NCBI RefSeq assembly: GCF_026319305.1
Contig: NZ_JAPDMV010000019.1
Span: 1-59,791, forward strand
DNA length: 59,791 nt
Source of the DNA: Methylophaga sp. OBS4
GTDB taxonomy: Bacteria; Pseudomonadota; Gammaproteobacteria; Nitrosococcales; Methylophagaceae
Direction: 5' to 3'
The notes beneath the pieces are model-generated. The model saw only the letters and a program-made list of their open reading frames with translations. It did no database searches and was not told the origin of the DNA. Made by a program: the position numbers and the translations under genes. Positions 17,784 through 24,725 of this stretch are shown one piece after another. How positions within the stretch are numbered: position 1 is the stretch's first letter; each line of letters starts with the position of its first letter.

Positions 17784-17874
17784 TTATAAATCCGCAGATT
17801 ACGCCGATTTTCACAGATGAAAAACCGTTTCAAAACAATCTGCGTCCATCTGCGTAATCTGCGGATAAAAAATA
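17784..17874 (+). repeat. dispersed inverted repeat, TCCGCAGATTACGC family, copy B
   Basis: The arms TCCGCAGATTACGC (17791-17804) and GCGTAATCTGCGGA (17852-17865) are perfect 14-bp reverse complements separated by 47 bases, with A/T-rich borders. It is the most complete copy in the window and lies between two genes of one operon, five bases past a stop codon. It would form a hairpin in the mRNA. Confidence 0.85.
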
Positions 17875-17880
17875 AATTAA

Positions 17881-19047
17881 ATGCAATTCACGGATTTTTC
17901 GAAACTGGACCTGTACCGGCTGCCGTCCCCTTGTTTTGTGGTCGATGAAGTAGCCGTCGAGCGAAACCTGCGGATTCTCAGTGAAGTCGCTGAAGCCAGC
18001 GGTGCCAAGATTCTGGGGGCGTTAAAAGCTTTCTCAATGTGGTCATTCGGTCCGCTGACGCATCATTATCTCAGCGGCACCTGCGCCAGCGGTCTGCACG
18101 AAGCCAAACTCGGCCATGAGGAATATGGCGGTGAAGTGCATGTGTTTGCGGCGGCCTTCAGTCAGGCTGATATTGATGAGTTGCTGACTTTTGCCCACCA
18201 TATCGTGTTCAATTCCTGCAGTCAGTGGCGGCGTTTCCGTGAACAATGCCTGGCCGCACAACAGCAACGGCCCGAGTTGCATTTCGGCCTGAGAATCAAC
18301 CCGGAACACTCCGAGGGCACGGTGCCGATTTATGATCCCTGTTCACCGGGGTCAAGACTGGGTATTCCTTTATCGCAGCTGGATGAGAATGTGCTGGAGG
18401 GTATCAGCGGGCTGCATTTTCATACTTTGTGTGAGCAGGGCTTTGCCCCCCTTGCCAGAACGGTCGCGGCGGTTGAAGATAAATTCGGTCATTTGCTGCC
18501 AAAAATGCAGTGGATTAATTTTGGCGGTGGTCATCATATTACCGCTGAAGGTTATGATATCAACGGACTGGTAGCGTTGATCCAGCAATTCAAAAATCGT
18601 CATCAGCTCGAAGTGTACCTGGAACCGGGCGAGGCGATGGCTATAGGCACCGGTATTCTAAGTTGCGAAGTTTTGGATATCACTTGGAATCAGTTGAATC
18701 AGGCGATCCTGGATACTTCGGCCACCTGCCATATGCCGGACACGCTGGAAATGCCATACCGGCCTGATATCACCGGTGCGGATGAAGCTGAGGTGTTGCC
18801 ATATACCTATCGTCTCGGCGGTTTGACTTGTCTGGCGGGTGACGTGATTGGCGATTACAGTTTTGCCGAACCGCTTGCCATCGGCCAGCGGCTGGTTTTT
18901 GAAGATATGAGTCATTACACCATGGTCAAAACCACGACTTTCAATGGCACCAAGCTGCCCGCGATAGCCATCTGGAATTCGGAAACCGATGCCTTGCGCG
19001 TGGTCAAAGAATTTGGTTACGCCGACTTTAAACACAGACTCTCGTGA
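17881..19047 (+). CDS. nspC: carboxynorspermidine/carboxyspermidine decarboxylase
   Basis: 388-residue PLP decarboxylase of the alanine-racemase fold, producing spermidine (or norspermidine) from the carboxy intermediate. K49 in GALKAFSMW binds PLP; the glycine-rich phosphate site is INFGGGHH near residue 220; LEPGEAMAIGTG near 247 and DTSATCHMPDTLEMPY supply other active-site residues. The ATG follows the A-rich end of repeat B with no good ribosome binding site, so translation may depend on the upstream gene or on mRNA structure. It overlaps speB by four bases (GTGA). Confidence 0.95.
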   Translation: MQFTDFSKLDLYRLPSPCFVVDEVAVERNLRILSEVAEASGAKILGALKAFSMWSFGPLTHHYLSGTCASGLHEAKLGHEEYGGEVHVFAAAFSQADIDELLTFAHHIVFNSCSQWRRFREQCLAAQQQRPELHFGLRINPEHSEGTVPIYDPCSPGSRLGIPLSQLDENVLEGISGLHFHTLCEQGFAPLARTVAAVEDKFGHLLPKMQWINFGGGHHITAEGYDINGLVALIQQFKNRHQLEVYLEPGEAMAIGTGILSCEVLDITWNQLNQAILDTSATCHMPDTLEMPYRPDITGADEAEVLPYTYRLGGLTCLAGDVIGDYSFAEPLAIGQRLVFEDMSHYTMVKTTTFNGTKLPAIAIWNSETDALRVVKEFGYADFKHRLS

Positions 19048-19925
19048 GTAAAAACATGAACAAAGATTATCCCTTATTTCTGGGCTCTGAAATTGAGCAA
19101 CCGCTGCCAACGCAAGCCATGTTCCATGTATTGCCGGTGCCTTATGAAAAGACCGTCTCCTATGGCGGCGGAACCCATGAAGGGCCTTCAGCTATTCTGA
19201 AAGCTTCCTGGCAGCTGGAAGAATGGGACGGTAAAAGCAAACCGTGCGTTGAAGGTATTTACACTTGCGAACCAGTCGATTGCAGTGTCGCTGCCGAACA
19301 GGTGATCGAAAACATTGCCAATGCTACCGCCGAGATTGTTGGTCATGGCGCGATGCCGGTAGTGTTGGGCGGTGAACATACGGTGACTTATGGTGTGCTG
19401 AAAGGTTTGCGCGAAGCCGGCTTTGATGATTTTGGCATTGTACAAATCGATGCCCATGCCGATTTGCGTGAAGCCTATGAAGGCGATCTGTTAAGCCATG
19501 CCTCGGTGATGAAACGCGCTGTTGATATGGGCATTCCGCTTTATCAACTGGGCATTCGTGCTTTTTGTGAAGAAGAAATGGCTTATCGTGAACAGTTCGG
19601 CGTGTTGTATCAGGATGGTGACGAACTGGTGCCGAACAATATCAACAGCATCACCTTGCCGGATGATTTTCCGCAAAAAGTGTTTTTTACGCTGGATATT
19701 GATGGTATGGATCCATCGGTGTTTCCTTCGACCGGTACACCGGTTCCCGGCGGACTTGGTTGGTATCAGACCCTGAACCTATTCGAATCGGTGGCCAAAC
19801 AGCGCGAGATCATCGGTTTTGATATTATGGAGTTTGCGCCGATTAAGGGCTTCCATGCCTATGATTTTGCGGCGTCTATGCTGGCTTACAAAATGATGGG
19901 TATTGTGCAGCGCAACCGCCGCTAA
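19044..19925 (+). CDS. speB: agmatinase
   Basis: 293-residue ureohydrolase converting agmatine to putrescine and urea. The dinuclear manganese ligands are visible: GGEHTVTYG, QIDAHADLREAYEG, DIDGMDPS, plus SHASVMKR and the closing Glu in DIMEFAP. GTG 19044 overlaps the nspC stop; ATG 19056 is an alternative that would shorten it by four residues. With SpeA it feeds putrescine to the two carboxyspermidine enzymes encoded just upstream. This completes arginine to spermidine without S-adenosylmethionine decarboxylase. Confidence 0.95.
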   Translation: MSKNMNKDYPLFLGSEIEQPLPTQAMFHVLPVPYEKTVSYGGGTHEGPSAILKASWQLEEWDGKSKPCVEGIYTCEPVDCSVAAEQVIENIANATAEIVGHGAMPVVLGGEHTVTYGVLKGLREAGFDDFGIVQIDAHADLREAYEGDLLSHASVMKRAVDMGIPLYQLGIRAFCEEEMAYREQFGVLYQDGDELVPNNINSITLPDDFPQKVFFTLDIDGMDPSVFPSTGTPVPGGLGWYQTLNLFESVAKQREIIGFDIMEFAPIKGFHAYDFAASMLAYKMMGIVQRNRR

Positions 19926-19939
19926 AAAGTGCTGGACGA

Positions 19940-19966
19940 GGTTTCCACGGAGAGCCCGTGGGAACC
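19940..19966 (+). repeat. CCACGG hairpin repeat after speB
   Basis: GGTTTCCACGG and CCCGTGGGAACC form an imperfect stem, followed by AAGTGGAAATTTTTT. It is one of three related hairpins (also 41971-41994 and 46549-46576). With the T run it may terminate the speB transcript. Confidence 0.6.
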
Positions 19967-19979
19967 AAGTGGAAATTTT

Positions 19980-20092
19980 TTATAAATCCGCAGATTACGC
20001 AGATGGACGCAGATTATTCTAAAAGAGATGAGCAGACCTATCCGTAATCGGCGCGGCGACCTTAATCGGCGAAATCTGCGGATAAATATTCA
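19980..20092 (+). repeat. dispersed repeat, TCCGCAGATTACGC family, copy C
   Basis: It begins TATAAATCCGCAGATTACGC and shares with copy A the following AGATGG.CGCAGATTATTCT. The right arm is degraded to AAATCTGCGGATAAATA, near 20071-20087, still the reverse complement of the left border. Confidence 0.75.
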
Positions 20093-20201
20093 TTTTGAAC
20101 GATGCTGTGGTTAGTCAAATCCTACAGTCAAAATTTTATACTTTTCTTTGAGTCATTTACGGGCTAAAATCCGCCGTTTTTCTCTTTTTGGGATTTTTCT
20201 A

Positions 20202-20609
20202 ATGAATCAAGCCACTGTAAAACTGTTGCAAGATTATTATGCTGCTTTCAACCGTCAGGATATGGACGCGTTTCTGGGCATGCTGACCGAAGATGTCGTG
20301 CATGATGTCAATCAGAGCGGTCGTGAAGTCGGTAAAGAAGCGTTCTCCAAATTTATGGATCGCATGAACGCCCATTACAAAGAAGAAATTGTTGATATTT
20401 CCATCACCACCAATGACGAAGGTGATCGCGCTGCAGTTGAGTTCACCGTATTAGGCCAGTATCTGTCGACTGATGAAGGTTTGCCGGAAGCCGCTGGCCA
20501 GACTTACCGTTTGCCGGCCGGGGCTTTCTTTGAAGTCCGTGACGGTAAAGTGGCTCGTGTAACCAACTATTACAATCTGGAAGATTGGATCGCGCAGGTC
20601 GCAGGTTAA
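20202..20609 (+). CDS. SnoaL/ketosteroid-isomerase-like protein
   Basis: 135 residues with the NTF2-like cone fold: an N-terminal helix LLQDYYAAFNRQDMDAFLGML, EDVVHDVNQSGREVGKEAF, then beta strands with AVEFTVLGQY and PAGAFFEVRDGKVARVTNYYNL. Members bind or isomerise small hydrophobic or polar ligands; this one is not assigned. Start ATG 20202 gives the family N-terminus; the 18 upstream codons are unlike it. It is followed nine bases later by the GNAT gene and is likely cotranscribed with it. It lies downstream of a complete spermidine pathway, so a polyamine-derived ligand is possible. Confidence 0.8.
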   Translation: MNQATVKLLQDYYAAFNRQDMDAFLGMLTEDVVHDVNQSGREVGKEAFSKFMDRMNAHYKEEIVDISITTNDEGDRAAVEFTVLGQYLSTDEGLPEAAGQTYRLPAGAFFEVRDGKVARVTNYYNLEDWIAQVAG

Positions 20610-20618
20610 GAGATAGCA

Positions 20619-21206
20619 ATGTTAAGACTGGAACGACTGTCAGGTGATAAGCTGACACAGTATATTCCGGAACTGGCCCGGCTCCGGATCGAGGTCTTTC
20701 GTGATTTCCCCTATCTGTATGATGGGGACCTCGCTTACGAAGAACGCTATTTGCAAACTTACATCGAAGCGCCGGACAGTGTGATCGTATTGGCATTCGA
20801 CGGTGATAAGGTGGTGGGCGCCTCGACCGGTATTCCGCTCAAGTATGAAACCGACGAAGTCAAAGCGCCGTTTATTGCCGCGGGTTACGATGTCGACAAG
20901 ATCTTCTATTGTGGCGAATCCGTGTTGTTGTCTGCTTATCGTGGACAGGGCGCGGGTATAGCTTTTTTTGAACATCGTGAAGCACATGCAGCCGAAATCG
21001 GTGGTTTTGAATACAGCTGTTTCTGCGGTGTGCAGCGCCCGGATGACCATCCGCGCCGTCCCGTCGATTATGTGCCGCTGGATAATTTCTGGCGTAAGCG
21101 CGGTTATGAAAAATATCCGGATATCAATACCTCCTTCAGTTGGAAGGAACTCGACGAAGATGTTGAGTCGCCCAAGCCCATGACCTTCTGGATGAAGAAA
21201 CTTTAA
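20619..21206 (+). CDS. GNAT-family N-acetyltransferase
   Basis: 195 residues. GNAT features: an N-terminal strand and helix (LTQYIPELARLRIEVFRDFPY), the strand VIVLAFDGDKVVGASTGIPL, and the acetyl-CoA pyrophosphate loop LLSAYRGQGAGIAFF near residues 108-122. The C-terminal part has an unusual FCGVQRPDDHPRRPVDYVPLDNFWRKRGY run, so the acceptor site is distinctive. Its position between the KSI-like protein and the amidase, after the spermidine operon, suggests a polyamine or guanidine acceptor. This is not proven by sequence. Confidence 0.85.
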   Translation: MLRLERLSGDKLTQYIPELARLRIEVFRDFPYLYDGDLAYEERYLQTYIEAPDSVIVLAFDGDKVVGASTGIPLKYETDEVKAPFIAAGYDVDKIFYCGESVLLSAYRGQGAGIAFFEHREAHAAEIGGFEYSCFCGVQRPDDHPRRPVDYVPLDNFWRKRGYEKYPDINTSFSWKELDEDVESPKPMTFWMKKL

Positions 21207-21252
21207 AAGTCACCTAGTCCGTTGTTAAATACAGACTCCTGGTGGTAACTGG

Positions 21253-21330
21253 ATTCCCGCCTCCATGGGAATGACGTGATGTTGTTCCAGGCATGTCATC
21301 CCCGCGTGGTTCCCGCCTTCGTGGGGATGA
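21253..21330 (+). repeat. paired ATTCCCGC/GGGAAT hairpins
   Basis: ATTCCC..GGGAAT (21253-21272) and TCATCCCC..GGGGATGA (21297-21330) are two related hairpins in the gap between the GNAT and amidase genes. They belong to the same family as 5507-5541. Such repeats are common in proteobacterial intergenic regions. Confidence 0.65.
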
Positions 21331-21394
21331 AGATATTCATTCCGTCGTTCAAGCTTTAGCGGCTACTTCAACGTGATTATTTTGGATTTTATAT

Positions 21395-22270
21395 ATGAGC
21401 AAAGTCAAAGCGGCGGTTGCCCAATACGATATCGGCTTCTTCAGCCACTGGTCAGAGTTTGAGAACAAGCTGACGCAGTGGGTGAGTCAGGCGGCTTTGC
21501 ATGATGCCAAGCTGCTGGTGTTCCCGGAATATGGCAGCATGGAACTGGCGTCTTTGTTCGGCGAAGCGGTTTACAGGGATCTGACTAAACAACTGCATGC
21601 GATGCAGGATGTTTATGCCGATTATGAAATGCTGTATCAGCAACTTGCCAGACAATTTGATGTGATGATTCTGGCCTGTTCCTTTCCGGTTCTGCAATCA
21701 GATGGCTCATTTCGCAACCGCGCCAATCTCTATGGCGTCGACGGCCAGATTGATTATCAGGATAAATTGATCATGACCCGCTTTGAGAATGAACAGTGGC
21801 TGATTCATGGTGCTTCGCAGATCAAGGTCATTGATACTGATATTGGCCGTATCGGCATTAATATCTGCTATGACACTGAGTTTCCGCTGATTGCCCATAA
21901 ACAGGTGGCTGCGGGCGCTGATTTGATTCTGGCACCAAGTTGTACCGATACCGAAGCCGGTTTTCATCGCGTGCGTATCGGTTGTCAGGCGCGGGCGCTG
22001 GAAAACCAGTGTTATGTTTTGCATTCACCGACTTTTGGCAAGGCGCCGTGGTCGGAAGCGGTGGATATCAACACTGGCCGCGCCAGCATCTACACCCCCG
22101 TTGATTATGGCTTTCCTGATAACGGTATCCTCGTTGAAGGCAGCCACGATACCGCGCAGTGGGTATACGCGGAACTCGATTTGGCTGAAATTGCCCGGGT
22201 TCGCAAAGAAGGGCAGGTGTTTAATTATCGTGACTGGCCCTTGCAAAACAAGTTGCAGGCCCCCAAGTAA
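21395..22270 (+). CDS. nitrilase-superfamily amidase, substrate unknown
   Basis: 291 residues, cytoplasmic. The Glu-Lys-Cys triad is E45 (VFPEYGS), K124 (YQDKLIMTRFE) and C158 (NICYDTEFP), so the fold is complete and probably active. It differs in its motif wording from AguB N-carbamoylputrescine amidases, and the adjacent SpeB makes an AguB route redundant. With the KSI-like and GNAT genes it forms a likely three-gene unit beside the spermidine pathway. Hydrolysis of an acyl- or carbamoyl-polyamine is a reasonable guess. A terminator follows the stop codon by 8 bases. Confidence 0.9.
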   Translation: MSKVKAAVAQYDIGFFSHWSEFENKLTQWVSQAALHDAKLLVFPEYGSMELASLFGEAVYRDLTKQLHAMQDVYADYEMLYQQLARQFDVMILACSFPVLQSDGSFRNRANLYGVDGQIDYQDKLIMTRFENEQWLIHGASQIKVIDTDIGRIGINICYDTEFPLIAHKQVAAGADLILAPSCTDTEAGFHRVRIGCQARALENQCYVLHSPTFGKAPWSEAVDINTGRASIYTPVDYGFPDNGILVEGSHDTAQWVYAELDLAEIARVRKEGQVFNYRDWPLQNKLQAPK

Positions 22271-22277
22271 ACTTCAT

Positions 22278-22302
22278 ACGCCATCAATGATGGCGTTTTT
22301 TA
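22278..22302 (+). terminator. intrinsic terminator after the amidase gene
   Basis: ACGCCATC, AAT, GATGGCGT and a TTTTT tail form a perfect 8-bp stem 8 bases past the stop codon. It ends the polyamine-associated gene run. Confidence 0.88.
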
Positions 22303-22723
22303 TCCGCTGAAAAGCCCTAGAATATATGTGGATGAAGCCCCCCTACAACGGCAAGTTCAATATGTTTCCAACGGGCAGTTCGTAACAACAGCGAACCGAC
22401 TTTCCATCCGTCATTTTGGATTTCGAGAGAAAGTCGAATATGGCGAGTCCACCAACAGGGTGAATCTGATGACGGTGTACGAAATGACGGAGATCCTGGG
22501 GACACGCCTGAGAGTGTGAGCCGTATTCTGGCCTAATTCAAACGTAGTGATACCTTGCATAAGCGGGGTAGTTGCCTGCGCGACATCTACGAAATAGATG
22601 TTCAGCGTCTGCAATATGGGGTACGGCAATAATCTACCTAAACAACATCGTTGCTCAGGTTTGTCACCACGGCGGGGATAAGGTGTAAAGTTAAATGGTG
22701 GTTTCTTACTAAGGCACACGCTT
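22303..22723. other. intergenic stretch, nothing clear
   Basis: A 63-codon plus-strand frame at 22328 and its antisense shadows have no ribosome binding site and unlikely composition. No repeat or hairpin stands out. The promoter of the phosphoribosyltransferase gene should be in the last 100 bases. Confidence 0.4.
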
Positions 22724-23377
22724 ATGAAGCTCCCGATCAAAGACCGAACAACGGCAGGTCAACATCTGGCCCAGGCGTTAAGCGCTTATCAGGATCGCGA
22801 AGATGTACTGGTGTTGGCGTTGCCACGCGGCGGTGTGACGGTGGCTCACCAAGTGGCGAAAGCCTTAAATGTGAAACTTGATATCTTGCTGGTGCGAAAA
22901 CTCGGCTGTCCGGGGCAGAAGGAACTGGCGATGGGGGCGATTGCCAGCGGCGGATTACGCGTACTGAACGACGATGTGGTTAGGCTCCTGGCGATACCTG
23001 ATAAAGTGATTGATGAGGTCGCCGCCGAAGAACAGCGGGAACTCGAACGCCGGGAGCGGGCCTACCGTGGTGAGCATTCCAGACCGGAAATCGCAAGCAA
23101 ATATATTATTTTGGTCGATGATGGCATTGCCACCGGAGCAACGATGCGGGCAGCTATTGCCGCATTACGTCAACAGAATCCGGCCGGAATTATTGTTGCC
23201 GTACCGGTGGCGCCTGCAAAAACGATCGAGCTCCTGGCTGGCGAAGCCGATAAAGTCATTTGTCTGGCTACGCCCGAACCCTTTACGGCCATTGGCAACT
23301 GGTATATGGATTTTTCCCAGGTTCCGGACCAGCAAGTCAACCAAATTTTGTCTCAAGCCTGGATGGATTCATCATGA
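22724..23377 (+). CDS. phosphoribosyltransferase-family protein
   Basis: 217 residues. The PRPP loop is IILVDDGIATGATMRAA near residues 125-141, with two acidic residues followed by TGAT. The N-terminal ALPRGGVTVAHQVAKALNVKLD (about 32-53) and LVRKLGCPGQKELAMGAIA are typical of the stand-alone PRTase proteins often found next to stress or central-carbon genes. Base specificity is not determinable; some relatives are fused to dienelactone hydrolases. It lies 160 bases ahead of transaldolase on the same strand. Confidence 0.85.
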   Translation: MKLPIKDRTTAGQHLAQALSAYQDREDVLVLALPRGGVTVAHQVAKALNVKLDILLVRKLGCPGQKELAMGAIASGGLRVLNDDVVRLLAIPDKVIDEVAAEEQRELERRERAYRGEHSRPEIASKYIILVDDGIATGATMRAAIAALRQQNPAGIIVAVPVAPAKTIELLAGEADKVICLATPEPFTAIGNWYMDFSQVPDQQVNQILSQAWMDSS

Positions 23378-23537
23378 ACCTGTACGGCCTGTTTTTAAGG
23401 TTTAATTGTCCATTGACTGGTCATGAAAATGATTAAACGACAGAATTATCAGAAGACAAATTCGGACATTGAGAGTCTCATTACTAAGACCTGGATGTAG
23501 ACACCTATTATGTTCGATAGCTAGGGGAGTGGTGCTA

Positions 23538-24668
23538 ATGATTAATAATAGAAATAGAACCGTCATGTCGAACCTGCTCGCGCTGTATGACGACTACGGT
23601 CAATCCGTGTGGATTGACCAGCTTGAACCCCGCTTTTTTGAGGATGGTGTACTCAGAAATCTTGTGTCAACGGGTATCCGCGGTCTCAATATCAGTCTAT
23701 CGACATTTTGTGCCGAGTTAGGTACCGCAAATACTTACGATGGCGTGATTCGTGATCTGATACAGGCCGATCATGCCATCGATCTGGAGCAGCTTTATCG
23801 TTGGCTGCTGATCCAGGATGTCCAGGCTGCTGCCGATATGCTTGAGCCTGTTTATGACAGTAGCCATGGCGTTGACGGTTACGTCAGCGTGGCCATATCA
23901 CCGCATCTTGCCTATGACACGGCCGGCACAATAAAGGCCTCACAACAATTATGGCGAGAGATCGGCAGACCCAATGTGCTTCTCAAGATTCCGGCGACGC
24001 CGGAGGGGCTGCCTGCTGTGGAGCGGCTTATTGCGGAGGGAATCAATGTCGATGTGGTGGCACTGTTCGGCATATCGCGCTACTGCCAGGTGGCTGATGC
24101 CTATCTGCATGGGCTGGATATGAATACGGATCCCGCAGCGGTCAGCTCAGTAACTTCCTTTGCTGTCAGTGGGCTGGACAGCAAAGTGGACGCACTTCTG
24201 AAAAAACTCGATGCTCCTGAGGCCAAGCAGCTTATCGGCAGGATTGCTGTTGACAATGCCAGCCTGATCTATAGCGAATTCAAGATGTTCTTTCAGGGAG
24301 AAATATTCAAGCCTTATCAAACACGCAACGCCCGGCCGCAACGTTTACTGTGGACGGATACCCGCAACTCAGACTATGTCGACGTTCACTATGCCAATGA
24401 CTTGATTGCGACTGACACGATCAATGCCATGTCGAGGCAGACCCTGGATGCCTTTCAATATCATGGTGAGTTGCGTGTCAGTCTTGAGCCACAGCTTGGC
24501 AAGGCCAGGCATGATTTGCATTTGTTGCAGGAATGGGGGATTGACCTGGGGAAAGTTACCGACGAACTGGAGCAAGAATACATTGCCAGGCAAGTGCAGG
24601 ATTATGATGCTTTGCTGAAAACACTGGAGGACAAGCGCAACCGCGTGGCCAAGGACTTTGCAGGCTGA
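23538..24668 (+). CDS. tal: transaldolase (long form)
   Basis: 376 residues, a class I aldolase of the pentose-phosphate and ribulose-monophosphate pathways. The Schiff-base Lys lies in NVLLKIPATPEGLPA, near residue 140. WIDQLEPRFFEDGVLRNLV at the N-terminus is the long transaldolase type found in actinobacteria, cyanobacteria and some proteobacteria. AGGGGAG lies upstream of ATG 23538, which I prefer over the in-frame start 23 codons upstream. The stop lies 57 bases from the convergent LonB-like gene; no terminator is evident there. Confidence 0.92.
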   Translation: MINNRNRTVMSNLLALYDDYGQSVWIDQLEPRFFEDGVLRNLVSTGIRGLNISLSTFCAELGTANTYDGVIRDLIQADHAIDLEQLYRWLLIQDVQAAADMLEPVYDSSHGVDGYVSVAISPHLAYDTAGTIKASQQLWREIGRPNVLLKIPATPEGLPAVERLIAEGINVDVVALFGISRYCQVADAYLHGLDMNTDPAAVSSVTSFAVSGLDSKVDALLKKLDAPEAKQLIGRIAVDNASLIYSEFKMFFQGEIFKPYQTRNARPQRLLWTDTRNSDYVDVHYANDLIATDTINAMSRQTLDAFQYHGELRVSLEPQLGKARHDLHLLQEWGIDLGKVTDELEQEYIARQVQDYDALLKTLEDKRNRVAKDFAG

Positions 24669-24725
24669 ATGAGGTGGGTCTAGGGGCTGCCGATAGTGCA
24701 CGTTACACACTCATAACAGCGAGCA

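Noticed and set aside
22328-22519. 63-codon frame before the phosphoribosyltransferase
   Set aside because: No ribosome binding site, no domain, and overlapping frames on both strands of similar length, as expected by chance.
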